Notes: generated by a model from the letters alone, not told the origin. DNA of 64,000 bases from Geosiphon pyriformis (GCA_016748015.1 JAAOMT010000571.1:685095-749094); one strand, 5' to 3'; positions 45,429-56,720 are shown, counted from the first letter of the stretch. Made by a program: numbers and translations.

Positions 45429-45835
45429 TTGCTTAATTACAAGGCCACTGTTGACTGTAGTATTGCTGTGATAAAGAAGTCTGTTAAAAGTTTTGGTCAT
45501 GTAAATAATAAGGAGGATGCTAAAGTAGATGTTGCTTCTAGGAAAAAAAGAAAAGATGGTGTTTTAAAGGATGGTACTGCTAGTGAACTGGTCCTGTTTG
45601 AAAAAGCTGTTAGTAGTTCTTTGGGGTCTGAAGCTGGTAATACAACTGGGTCTGATAATGTTGACATAAAAGAAGAGTGTTTGATAGAGAAAACCAGTGT
45701 AAATTATGGTGAGAGAAATTTGTTCATAAAAGGCAATTTTAATCAAACACTAAAAGATCCGAGATTGGTGACCAAAAAAGCTCTGAGTATGTCATTGAGA
45801 AAAATCAATTTTTTGAATAATGTTGATGATGATAA
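45429..45835 (+). pseudogene. Fragment of a second LINE ORF1 (N-terminal), cut by an LTR
   Basis: A 141-codon open stretch beginning MLNYKATVDCSIAVIKKSV with acidic Ser/Gly-rich sequence (GSEAGNTTGSDN, DIKEECLIEKTSV, DPRLVTKKALSMSLRKIN). From memory it resembles the N-terminus of LINE ORF1 proteins common in arbuscular mycorrhizal fungi. Its last codons already belong to the LTR that starts at 45836, so the LTR element inserted into it. It lies head to head with the LINE at 38200-44930. Confidence 0.45.
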
Positions 45836-46703
45836 TGTTACTCATAAAATATAAGAAGTATATTAGCATATAAAGTAGCCAATCAGAAGTAATCATAGTA
45901 AATGTGAAATTCCAAAATTCCTCTCAAGAGGAATTGCAAGATTCCAGGAATTTCAAAATTCTTATATAAAGAATCACAGGATTCCAAAATTCCAGAATTT
46001 CTCTCAAGAGGAATTACAGAATTCTAGAAATTCCAGAATTCCTGATGTGAGGAATTAAGGAATCAAGGAATCTTAATTAGGTATATATAGCAGTAGTATT
46101 AAAAGGAAAAAAGGTAGAATCTTTTGGTTAGAGACTTCTCAGTTTAGATTTAATCTAAGCAACCTTTTACATCACAAATATCAATAAATAATTATTTCAC
46201 TATCTTAATCTACTTTCTACTATTAACACTTCATGTTAATATTAATTCATACTTAACCACACTGAAACAATAGCTCTTGATTACAACTATTGATGAAATA
46301 CTAACTTAAAAAATTGCTTTGGCTTATTTCTTTATTTTTTTTGTTTTCTTTTATTTTTTTATTTCTTTTTGTTTTGTTTACTAAATTGATTAAGGATTAA
46401 GTGCTGAATTATTGACATCAAGAATTGCCTAATAAAAGATCTTTGTGAGTGAGTAAAATACATACAAGAATTATGGATTACTTATCAGAGAATTGCTGGC
46501 CACTAAGCCAAGAAAAGAATTGACAGAATTGTGATTCTGAGAAACTACTAAAAACAACTATTAAATCTCTGTCTATTATATAAAGAACTCAGCCAAAACC
46601 TTCAGATACAAACCACCTTCAGTAATCAACATCATTATATCAATTGAGCATCAAGTTACAGGTTTGTTATTTGCTTTGAGACCCCAAATAATTACTTGTA
46701 ACA
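45836..46703 (+). repeat. 5' LTR of the partial family A element
   Basis: 868 bases, TGTTACTC...TTGTAACA, reverse complement of the LTRs at 50641-51475 and 59874-60743. It has an array of near-palindromic AGGAATT/GAATTCC segments at about 45905-46075 and a TATATATAG box at about 46084 that may be the promoter. Confidence 0.85.
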
Positions 46704-46705
46704 TT

Positions 46706-46721
46706 TAATGCTTCCTGTAAG
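46706..46721 (+). other. Mutated primer binding site
   Basis: TAATGCTTCCTGTAAG, against TGGTGCTCCCTGTGAG expected from the site at 59856-59871: four differences, all C-to-T or G-to-A. It starts 2 bases after the LTR, as in the other A copy. Confidence 0.7.
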
Positions 46722-46765
46722 ATATAATTTTACAGAGAACCAGCACCAACAATAATCATCTAAAA

Positions 46766-48560
46766 GTGGTAGAACTAGAAAACATAAAAGCAAACCATTT
46801 AGGATTCACCAAATTCTTGTTTCAACAGTACAGCCAACAATTAGGATTAAACAATAACCATTTCCCAGCAGAATCAGCCTTCAACTTTTATGTCAATGAC
46901 AAAATCACAGACTGCTTAGGAGGAACAGTTAACATTGAATCCACAAGAGAAAATTTCTATACAGAATTGTTCTAACATACCAGCTTACCAAAAAACTACA
47001 GTTTCACACCAATCATCAGGAAAATAAACCAAACTATTGAAAGATACACCCAACAACAATTCTCCATCATCTATGCAGACAAAGACAAAGGAAGATTGCA
47101 AACACCAGCAGTAACACCCAAAAAAATACAACCACCCACTTGAAAAAAAGCCAGAGTTGAATCACCAACCAATCCATCATATCATTATATGCCAGAAAGT
47201 GTTATTAATATCTCCTCAATAAATGTGTTCACATTAAATACAACATTAACCTTTGGATGATTCTCATTCCAAAGTAAACAAAGAAGAGCAAAATTGTTAG
47301 GACCATATGGCAAATATTTTGAAGGATTTAAATCGCGATTACCAATGCCATCAGAATATCAATTACTGCCATCTTAACCTAATTTCGGAATTTTTGATCT
47401 GTGAGAAGTAACAAAATCAAAAGAAGAAGAAGAGGATCAGAAATTTACTTACCAAAACCTGATCTCAGAAAACCTGGAAGTTGAAACCCCAAACATTCAA
47501 ACTTCACAAAATCCAAATTTAGAACATCTAAAAATCGGAACTCTGAATATTCAAACACCACCAAATCAGAACAATCGAAATCCCAATTTAATTAATTAAC
47601 AACATATACTTCCAGAAATCGTAATTAATCAACCAGTTAAACTAATTGGCCAGCCATTACAACAACCAGATTAGCAAATCCAACTGCTGCCAGTATTACT
47701 TCAACAACCTTAACAGCTACTTCAACAGCCACAACAATCTCAACCACAACCATAACAACTATTAAACTTGAATTTAATGGCCTATGCTTCAATTGCCAAA
47801 CTCAAAAAATTCACCAGCAAAGAGGATGATGCCCAAGCATAGATTAATAATGTCACAAAAGCCATTACTGCTAATAATTGAGACAATGCCAGAGTACTTC
47901 AAGTAATTCTATACTTCTTACAAGATACTGCCAATTCCTGGTATCAAAGCTTAATCAACAAACCAGTCACTTTTGATGTGTTTAAACAAAGTTTTTGAGA
48001 TATTTTAACAACAATAATAGTATCAATTACCTGGCCAACACTTTTACCACTATAAAACAAGGGAAGACTAAAGCAGTTACTACATACTTAGGATGCTTCC
48101 ATAAAAACCTGCACCAAATTCAGACAATCCAAGCTGACTATTTTACAGTGCCACAAATTTTAAATCAATTTATTAAAGGTTTGTGCAGTAGCATTCTCCA
48201 ATACATATGTCTATTACACCCAGCAGACCTTCAAGCTGCAGTTATCAACACCAGAGATTTTGAAGCAGCAGAATTAGAAGCCAATCATGCCCAAGCCGTT
48301 AATCTAGTAATGAATGGATCATCTGAATTGAATTCCAAATTGAAACAATTTAGTGATTCAATTAATTAGGAGTTAAAGGGATACTTAGTTGACAATCGTG
48401 CAATTTATTAGCCACCACAATGATGCAATAATATAGAAAACACAAATTGTTTCCAAAATCAGTCACATCTACTATCATCATCAAGTTAGCTATGGCAGTC
48501 TAAAATGCATATTTGTTACAACTGTGGTAAACAAGACCATATCTGAGTTAACTGCCATTC
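46766..48560 (+). pseudogene. Gag of the partial family A element
   Basis: Fragments with stops: 46766-46975 (MVELENIKANHLGFTKFLFQ), a core at 47995-48369 (NTFTTIKQGKTKAVTTYLG and following), and a zinc knuckle at about 48507-48550 (CYNCGKQDHI then Cys, one stop inside). A Pro/Gln-rich linker lies around 47640-47770. Structural protein of the particle; not functional here. Confidence 0.75.
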
Positions 48561-48923
48561 TTATAGTAATTCATAATTGGAAAATCAATACAAAAATTCC
48601 AATTGCAGATTTCAGATCCGAATTATCACCCAAATCAAGATCAATATTAATTCATTTATCTGTCAATGACACAACAGCTGATTTATCAACCACTAGTATA
48701 TGCACCTCCAATCTATTAACCATAAACACTGACAATTTATCAACCACAGTCCCAAGCAATCTATCAACCACAGTCACTAGTAATTTATCAACTTTAACCA
48801 ATTCAAACACCAGCTTAAATGACACCAAACAACCCAAGATCTAGAATCACTCAAAACTGGAGATCAGTGATGGTTGTTTACCAACTGATTCTCAGCTCCT
48901 CACAACATCCAACAGGATTATAG

Positions 48924-49580
48924 TTGCAGAATTTGGGAGCTGGGCCCACCCAAAATCTGAATTTCCAACAGTATTTAAGTCTTCTGATTACTTCAGAAGA
49001 CACTCAATCACACAACCCAGAATTCAATCAACAATCCATACTTACCAACAACATCCCATCAGCAACCATTATGGAAGACAAATTACTTACTGCAATATTT
49101 CTTTTTAAAATTGACAAATCTTCAGAAGTCCTGTTGTTTAATGGAGCTGCCTTTAAAGAGAAACCCATAACTGTAATGTATACTAATACCAAAGTTAATA
49201 GTCAGTCCATCAAACTAATCCTAGATAATGGATCAATTGACAACATCATTACCAAGCAACTTATGAATCAATTAGGTTGCCAAGTTGACTGCACTGCCAG
49301 CACCAAAATCATTACAGCTGATAGAATAACAAAAACTTCTATTGGTAAAATAGACAACTTCCCTATTGAAGTCAACAACATCACAGTACCAATCAAAGTT
49401 CTGGTTATAGAAGCTACTTAGTACTAAGCTTTTGTTAGTAATGACTGGCTGTCCAAAACAAATGCAATGCTTGACTGGACAACACAAGAGTTGCAAATCA
49501 GTCAAAACGACCAACACATGCAAGTACCAGTGACATGTGGTTATTTCAGACCCAGCACTATAACACGACCACTCATTGAC
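48924..49580 (+). pseudogene. Protease of the partial family A element
   Basis: The open stretch 48924-49421 has SIKLILDNGSIDNIITKQLM: the Asp-Ser-Gly active loop reads Asp-Asn-Gly. ALIGNDWL-type sequence follows near 49430-49460 (TTAGTA... reads 'SNDWLSKTNAMLDW'). The corresponding site of the minus-strand copy keeps Asp-Ser-Gly. Confidence 0.75.
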
Positions 49581-49899
49581 TTCAAGAAAAAGAAAAAAAA
49601 CCTACTTGGGAAGCCTATCAAGTATTGTGCACTGATGAAAACCACAATGAACTACTGCCAATACTCTCCTGGGATGACAACAGAAAAAAAAAACAAAAGG
49701 AAAAACTTACTTGAAATGCAGACCAAATTTGAGAAACTAACAATAACTCAGACAAACTGCCAACCTGAAAATGGGAAGAAACCAACAAAAAGAAAGGAAA
49801 AAAAAAAGAAGAAAACCTATCCAAAAGAACCACCACCACAGAAATAACTAGTGGCTGGGAAAGAGAGTACTTATAAAAACCAATAAAGAAACCACCATA

Positions 49900-50640
49900 C
49901 ATACCTCTCAAATGCAAAGACTGTGAAAAGAAACTTTCTTCCATGAGAGCTTGGATGGCACCAGATAAAGACTACTGAACATGCACACATTATTACTGTA
50001 AGTCATGTTATAGAGAACAATATGAGTATCCAAAACATTAAGAAAAGTGGGACAATGAGCCATGTTTTGCTTGCGGTAAACAATTACTTGATGAAAAAAT
50101 GTGGAACAACATCTCTGGTTAAAGGGGAACATGTGATGCTTCATGCCAGTATACAATTTTCATCAGTGACTGGGTAAGTTGTAGAACATCTGTTACTGCC
50201 ACTTGGCACCAAGCAATCTTTCACTTGGATGGTTACCCACACAATGAAAACAAGATCTGGTGAATAGCCAATGCCAAAATAAAAAGTGCTTTACCCAGCA
50301 AAATTCTGGAGATAAAAAACAATCCTTCAGAACCAGTTGACATAGTTTTTATCCCCAATTCAGACATCTTTTTGAATATTAAGACAGGCCCAGAGAAATT
50401 TCATGAGCATTATCAAAACTTGGCACCAACAAAAAAAGAACAAGAACAACATTTGGAAGAAATAAACATGAGACTATGTAAATACTGTTTGATCCCATGT
50501 GACTTTCAATATTATAATAAGTGTAATCTCATTTACAATTCACCAACATGCATGATCTATACAATTCCAGAAGAGGAAGAACCAATTAATAGCTACACAT
50601 TGGAATTGAAATTAGATTTTGATCCCAATTCAAACTCCGA
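49900..50640 (+). pseudogene. Cys-rich (multi-zinc-ribbon) region of the partial family A element
   Basis: After the protease come spaced Cys pairs: CKDCEKK, CKSCYREQ, a CFACGKQ pair, then CDASCQY, followed about 300 bases on by LCKYCLIPCDF and NKCNLIYNSPTC. The pattern suggests two or three treble-clef or ribbon zinc sites. It corresponds to 56060-56720 of the minus-strand copy. The element is truncated 90 codons later, before the dUTPase. The role is unknown; nucleic-acid binding is plausible. Confidence 0.6.
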
Positions 50641-51475
50641 TGTTACAGGTAATTATTTCTGCTGTTAAATTAAATAACAAATCTGTAACTTGGTGTTCAA
50701 AAGCTACTTTCATGGATGAGGTTCTGCAAGTGTTGTATCTGAAGGTTTTGATGAAGTTCTTTGTATAATAGACAGAGATTCAATAAGGTCGATAATAGAT
50801 GTATCTTTCCAAAAGTTTTCCTAATTTCTTTCTCAGCGTGGTGGTCGGATTTAGTCTAGCAGTCATGCCCTTCTGGTAAGCTATCTGATAATATATAAAA
50901 TCCTACTCTTATTTCTGGGTCTTTTACCAAGCTATCCTTGATGTCAATAACTCAGCGCTTAATCTTTTTAATCAATTAGTATACAACAACAAAATCAAAG
51001 AAAGAAAGAAAATAAAATAAAGAAAATAAAAATAAAGAAAATAGAGAAAATAAGCCAAGACAATTTGGTACATTAGTATCTCGTCAATAGCCATAATCAA
51101 GAGCTATTGTTCTAGTGTGATTAAGTATCAATTACTATTAACATGAAGTGTTGATAGTAGAGAGTGGGTTGAGATATGGAATAATTATTTATTTGATGAT
51201 TGGGAACTGGAATGTTGCTTAGATTAAATCTAAACTGAGAGGTCTGTCTTTTCAGCTTCTAATCCTACTGCTATATATACATAATTGAGATTCTTCAATT
51301 CCTCAATTCTTTACAACAGGAATCCTGCAATTTCTTGTCAGGGAATCCTAAAATTTCTGGAATCCTGCAATTCCTCTGAGAGGAATTCTGGAATTCCATA
51401 TTTACTACATCTACTTCTAATTGGCTAATATCTACTGACTAATAATACTATATTTCCTATATTCTATGAGTAACA
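50641..51475 (-). repeat. 3' LTR of the full family A element
   Basis: 835 bases, TGTTACAGG...GAGTAACA. It contains GGAATT/AATTCC repeats at about 51295-51400, matching the arrays in the two other A LTRs. Confidence 0.9.
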
Positions 51476-51494
51476 TTATCCCTTCCTTTTAATA
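51476..51494 (-). other. Polypurine tract of family A
   Basis: On the element strand AAAAGGAAGGGATAA abuts the LTR start. Plus-strand primer. Confidence 0.8.
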
Positions 51495-52175
51495 TTGAGC
51501 TCTGTCGAAATCTAATTCTTTTAATTCCTCTTCTTGAATTATTTCTTGAACTTTTTTTTCAAGTATTAATTGTGTTATTTTATTTTGTAGTTCTTCAAAT
51601 TGGGCATTGGTCATTTTTCCCAATTGATTACTTGTAACTGTATCCATTGCTGTATTGAGTAAGATTTCTGGTTAGTCTTGAAATCCCATATATAGCTGGT
51701 AAATGGCTCAAGCTTGTGTGGTTAGATTGTTCTTTTCCACAAATTGTTCTAGTTGTCCCAGTATTGTGGTGTCAAATAACTGTTTTGTTTTGTTGGTGTA
51801 CAAGTTCTGGATATTTACATGTTGTCCCAAGTAAAAATAACAATAGTTTTTTGGAAATTGTTATATCCACCAAGTCCAAGTTTCTCTGGTAAGTTCTTGG
51901 CATAATCCGACTATTTGTTGTTTTTTCAAGGCCAATTTTATCTTGGTTATGATCTTGTTGACCACATTTTCAAGTCTTTTCTGTGCTTTGTTTTGTAATA
52001 TCTTTGCTGTATTTTTGTAACGAATGGTTTGTTGATTGATGGTAATTTCTATCTCCTGGTGTTGGATTAATTGAAAAATTTGTTGGGCTAGTGAATGGGT
52101 ATTGTCCATAATCTCCATTTTTCTGATCTTTTTTGTCGCGTCGACCATGTTTTTATATATTCTTTTGTTGATCAA
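51490..52175 (-). pseudogene. Extra reading frame after integrase, family A (function unknown)
   Basis: An open stretch 52175-51861 (about 104 codons, MDNTHSLAQQIFQLIQHQEI, TAKILQNKAQKRLENVV) continues with stops to the polypurine tract. It is Gln/Lys-rich and helical by eye, with no membrane segment. It is not similar by eye to the extra frame of family B, but occupies the same map position. Confidence 0.45.
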
Positions 52176-52329
52176 TTGGATGTGTTGTTGTCAATGATAA
52201 TAATTGGTTCCAGATTTCGTGGAATCTTATCTGGTTGGACTAGTATTCTCTGTACTCCTAATTATGGAATATTACTGGTAGATGATGATGCTATATGGTG
52301 GTATAGTTTTAGTCGATCTTCATATGCTG

Positions 52330-53480
52330 CTTTGGTCAAGATTTTGTCGTTCAATCTTAATTTGTAAGCTCCATTTCCTAGAATTTTTTCTATGTGAAAT
52401 AGTCTGTCCCATTTGGGATCAAATTTTCCACTTCATTGTTTTTTTGCTTTGGTATGATGTAGTAGTACTTTGTCTCCAATTTTGAATTCAACTGGTTTAT
52501 CTGGTAGTTGGTTATCATGTCTTTTTTTTTGTTTCTCTTGTGACTTTTGTATGTTATCAGCTGCTTTTTATCATTTGTTTTCTAATGTTTCTATTAAGTC
52601 ATATGTTCTTCTCAACAATGTATTTTTGAAATTCTTTTCTGTTATTGGTTTGGTTGGGTATGTGCTGACTTCTATTTCCACTGGTAGTGTTGCTGTTCTA
52701 CCATATACTAATTCAAATGGTGTTGCTTGTATAGTATCTTGCTTCATTGTCCGATAAGCAAATAGTACTGATGGTATCAACAAATCCCAATCGTTCTGGT
52801 TTTTTTGGCTGAGTTTAGCTATTGCTTCACACAATGTTCTGTTGAATCTTTTGACTAATCCATTAGTTTGTGGATGGTATGGTGATAATAGTGGTCTCTT
52901 AATTCTGAATCTTTGGCTCAATTCTGTTAATGTTTTGTTCACAAAATGAGTTCTTTGGTCTAATAATAATTCTTTTGGACATCCATGTCAACAGATTAAA
53001 TCCTGATGAACAAATTTGGCAATGAATTCTGCATCCGCTCTTTGAATTGCTTTTGCCTCTGGTCATTTAGTGAGATAGTCCATGGCTATTGCTATGTATC
53101 TGTTTTCTCCGCTGGTGATTGTTAATGGTCCAATTAGATCAATTCCAACATGGTCGAATGGTTGTCCTACTTTGATTGGCCTTAATGGTTTACTGGATTT
53201 CATATCTTCTCTTTACTGACAAGCATCACAATTTTGAACATATTGGATGATGTCTGGATATATTGATGACCAATAGTATTTTTTTCTGGTTCTTTCCATG
53301 GTTGCTTCTTTGTGAAAATGTCCTGCTGTTGGATTTGAGTGCATGTTGAATAATATTGTCTCTTTCTGGTTCTGTAACTACTCTGGTTGATTAATCTGGA
53401 TCTTTTCTATTTTTCCGATAAAGTATATTTTGGTGAGTGATAAAATATTTTGATTGTTGTTTGATACTCTTTTGTTCCAT
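52330..53480 (-). pseudogene. Integrase of the full family A element, frameshifted
   Basis: The open stretch 52942-52571 covers the end of the catalytic core: PYHPQTNGLVKRFNRTLCEA (the catalytic Glu position is Val) and SVLFAYRTMKQDTIQATPFEL-type sequence. Downstream, about 52340-52430 encodes a GPY-like module ending EKILGNGAYKLRL. Upstream, the core and HHCC region are readable in shifting frames up to about 53480 (relics around CQICSS, NYLTK-like sequence). Confidence 0.75.
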
Positions 53481-53689
53481 TTGAGATAAATTCTCTTTGA
53501 ACTGTTGAGTGTTTATATAATGTTGAAGTTGTTGATATTTTTGTATGTTCATCTTTTGTTATATTTTTCGTTGGTATTGTTCTGGTTTTGTTATATTTTT
53601 GTGTTAAAATGTTCTTAGATTTGTCTCATTTGTAACAAACTGTCAGCATTTCTGTTGTCTTTTCCTTTTTTGTAATGTATAGTATAATT

Positions 53690-54985
53690 GTATGGTGTGA
53701 ATGCCATTTTTCATCTTGACTGTCTTTCATCTCCAAATTCTTGTTTTTGGAGTGATGTTAATCCCTTGTAATCTGTGTATACTTCAAACTTCTGGCTCAA
53801 GTATTTTTTCCATTTTATGACTGACCAGTATATTGCTAAGTGTTTTTGTTCTGGTGTTCTATAGTTCTTCTTGGCTGGTGTTAAATCTCTGCTGGCTTAT
53901 GCTACTAGATGTTCTCTGCTGTCTGGTTCTCTCTGAGATAATACTGCTCCCAATGCTTGGCTGGATGCATTGGTAGTAATGACAAATGGTTTGCTGTAAT
54001 CTAGATAGATCAGTACTAGAGCTTGAATGAGCTTTCTTTTCAGAATATCAAAAGCTTTTTGTTGACTTTCTGTTCATTTATATTTTGTATTTTTGGTTTG
54101 CAGTTGGTTAAGTTGCTGCACTATCTTGGAAAAGTTCTTAATAAAACATTGATAGTAGCTGGCAAATTCCAAGAATGATTTCAGTTCTGTCATATTGGTC
54201 AGCACTGGAAAGTTCTTTACTATCTCTATTTTCTCTGGATCTGTTTTGATGCTGTCTTTGCTGACTATGTGTTCCAAGAATTTTAGTTCTGTCTTGCCAA
54301 AAAAGCACTTTGTTGCATTTAACTTTAGTCCTGCTCTTCTTAGTCTTTTGAACACTTGTTGAAGATGATAAAAATGATTATCAAATGTTTTTGAGAATAT
54401 GTTGGTGTTGTCCAAGTATACAACTACGAATTTCCACAATAAGCCAGTATAGACAATTTTTATTAGCTGTTGGAAAGTGACTGGTGCGTTGGTTAAACCA
54501 AATGGCATTACTTTAAATTCAAAATTCCCTTCTCTTGTGGTAAATGCCATCTTCTCTTTGTCAGCTGGATCCATGACTACTTGCCAGTAACTACTGTTCA
54601 AGTCTAATGTTGAGAACCATTTGTTCCTACCAAAAGCATCAAATAATTCCTGTATTCATGGAGTTGGATAGCTGTCTCCATGAGTTACACCATTGAGTTT
54701 CCTGTAGTCTACACAAAATTAGATCTTTCCATTTTTCTTATGGACAAGTACCACTGGTGATGACCATGGACTCATTGATGGCTGAATTAGCCCATTGTCA
54801 AGCATTCAGTTTATCTCTTGACAAATAATTTTGTGGCTGGCTGGTGGCACTCTGTATGCTCTTTGTTTAATTGGCATTGCATTTCCAGTCTTAATCTGAT
54901 GCTGAATGATGTCAGTTTGGCCAAACTCATTTTCACTGGCAAAGATGTCTTTGAAATTGTTGAGCAACATCTTGAGCTACATATA
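53690..54985 (-). pseudogene. Reverse transcriptase and RNase H of the full family A element
   Basis: The open stretch 54601-54074 carries the palm: MNSSYWQVVMDPADKEKMAF, VMPFGLTNAPVTFQQL, VVVYLDNTNIFSKTFDNH (Asp-Asn instead of Asp-Asp) and the thumb NMTELKSFLEFASYYQCFIK. Fingers precede it at 54610-54980 with stops. RNase H follows at about 53690-54060 (NASSQALGAVLSQ, EVYTDYKGLTSLQ). Confidence 0.88.
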
Positions 54986-55840
54986 TTAAAGTGGATCTAA
55001 GTTTCTCATGTTTATTTGTTCCAATTGTTCTGGTTGGAGTAAATAATATTTGTCTTGTCCATAGATTGTTTGTAATGTGATGTTGACATATCCACAAAGT
55101 TGTGGAAAGTCTGAAATGGGGTTTGGTGGTTGGTCTTCTATTTCTGTGGTTAAATATCCAATGGTGGTTCCTTCTGGTATGTTAATAACATTGCCAGTGT
55201 TGTTGTAGATGGGAATTTTTATGCAATTATAATCTTTGGCTGGTATGTGGAGATTAATGAGTCCAACTTCTTCTGATTCACAAAAACTGGCTTCTGCTTC
55301 AAAAATTTGTGCTTGGTCTTTTTCTTTCCTTTCTATTGCTAGCATGTACTGGTTATATGATGAAATAGAAATAGCTTGACTGGTTGAGATAATTTCTCCT
55401 TGGCCAACAATTTCTTCCTCTACCATATTAACTGGTATATCTATTCTACCCATTGATCCAAATTCCTGTATTCCTCTCACTATTATTCCTAATTTCTCCC
55501 TTTTTCCCACTGATACTAACTGAGTTATTCTAACCAGAGGCAGGAATATTGCCTGTGCTATCTTTTTGTTGGGCTCTATTATATAGGTCTTTTCTGAGTT
55601 ATTTTGTAACATAGCGATAATATTTCCTACATATCCCATGTTAATTATTCCTCCTCTTATATTAATCTCTCTTTTTGCTAGACTACTCCTAGATGCTAAT
55701 TGAACCATTGTTGTTGCTGGAATTTCCAGTGCTATTTTCAAATCGATGCAGGTGTGCATATGTGGTTCTAATTTGATGGCTTCTGTTCCTGGATATCTTA
55801 GATCAAATTCTGCATCAGTATCATACATGCGTTCTGGCAT
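54986..55840 (-). CDS. dUTPase domain of family A Pol polyprotein
   Basis: Open stretch of 284 codons, translated as part of Pol. Trimeric dUTPase motifs: I, DTDAEFDLRYPG (residues 7-18); II, ASRSSLAKRE (about 47-56); III, GGIINMGYVGNI (about 59-70), where the essential Asp is Asn; motif IV relic, EKLGIIVRG with preceding KIAQAIFLPLV; V, IQEFGSMGRI (about 117-126), the Gly/Phe/Ser P-loop-like motif with Gly-Ser-Thr-Gly changed to Gly-Ser-Met-Gly. About 150 residues follow that are not dUTPase. dUTPase would cut dUTP to dUMP, limiting uracil in the cDNA. The motif III change makes activity unlikely. It lies between the Cys-rich region and reverse transcriptase. Confidence 0.88.
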   Translation of the reverse strand: MPERMYDTDAEFDLRYPGTEAIKLEPHMHTCIDLKIALEIPATTMVQLASRSSLAKREINIRGGIINMGYVGNIIAMLQNNSEKTYIIEPNKKIAQAIFLPLVRITQLVSVGKREKLGIIVRGIQEFGSMGRIDIPVNMVEEEIVGQGEIISTSQAISISSYNQYMLAIERKEKDQAQIFEAEASFCESEEVGLINLHIPAKDYNCIKIPIYNNTGNVINIPEGTTIGYLTTEIEDQPPNPISDFPQLCGYVNITLQTIYGQDKYYLLQPEQLEQINMRNLDPL

Positions 55841-56059
55841 AATACTTTTCCCATTGTTACTATATCATTTCAACTCTTGTTTCTTGGAGAGATCTGGTAT
55901 TGCAATGTATTGTTCATAGTTTAAATCGGAGTTTGAATCTGAGTTTGAATTGTCTTTGTTGTCATTGCCATTTTGAACGGAACTGGAACCAGTGTTTTTG
56001 TTATTGTCATCGGAGTCTGGATCACGATTGATCAGCGATTCTGATTCCGATGCACAGCT

Positions 56060-56720
56060 GCTAATTGGTTTTTCTTCTTCAGGGATCGTGTAGATTATGC
56101 ATGGTGGTGGATTGTAAATAAGGTCACAATCGTCACAATATTCAAAGTCACTGGGAATTAAACAATGGTAACACAGTCTTGTATTTAACTATGCTAGTTA
56201 TTGTTCTTGCTCTTCTCTAGTGGATGCCAAGTTTTGGTAGTGTTCATGGAACTCTTCTGGTTCCAGAAAATTTATGACTGGCTCTGTGTCCCAGTCAAGC
56301 TTAATGGGTTTTGGTGGGTTGTTTTTAATTGTCCTGATTTTTTCTGGTAACACGCCTTCAATTTTGGCAATTGCCATTTGCTATAATTCATCATTGTCAT
56401 GTGGACAACTGTCCAATTGCTGTACAGCTCTTCTCTAAGCGGCTTTTATGAATGTTCTTTTCTCAACCCAATTGCTGATAAAGATTGTGTATTGGCAGAA
56501 CACGTCACACATTTCTCCTCTTCCCGGAATGTCATTCCACATTCCTTCATTGAGGAGAGTTTCTCCACAGACTATACATGGTATATTATCCCATTTTCCC
56601 ACTTGTTTTGGTCTTCCAAAACATTCGACATGGCATGCATGGCAATAGAACTTGGTTGCCATCTAATATTCTTCATTATCGCCACAGCATGCGCCCATTG
56701 ATGACAATTTCTTGCCACAA
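56060..56720 (-). pseudogene. Cys-rich (multi-zinc-ribbon) region of family A Pol
   Basis: On the minus strand: FYCHACHVECFGRPKQVGKW, then IPCIVCGETLLNEGMW, GEMCDVFCQYTIFISNW, and nearer the dUTPase a second cluster (LCYHCLIPSDFEYCDDCDLI and PPPC). Two CxxC pairs plus a C-x3-C in the first cluster could hold two zinc ions. The same architecture is in the plus-strand copy at 49900-50640, so the region is a family character, not chance. The acidic, low-complexity linker (about 55900-56060) joins it to the dUTPase. Confidence 0.6.

Larger units (their letters stand above)
45836..50640 (+). mobile_element. Ty3/gypsy family A element, 5' part only
   Basis: Plus-strand partial copy: 5' LTR (45836-46703), mutated primer site, Gag, protease and the Cys-rich region. 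It stops abruptly at 50640, inside the linker before the dUTPase domain, exactly where the LTR of the minus-strand A element begins. No continuation is found at the other end of that element, so the 3' part is lost or elsewhere. Confidence 0.85.

Noticed and set aside
45905-46075. Heat-shock elements (nGAAnnTTCn) in LTR A
   Set aside because: GAA and TTC are too close (GAATTC) to give the required contiguous 5-base units; the array is better described as palindromic GGAATTCC repeats.
49467-49847. Lys-rich 126-codon frame as a separate gene
   Set aside because: It is the continuation of Pol of the partial A element in a shifted frame; matching sequence exists at 56849-57052.
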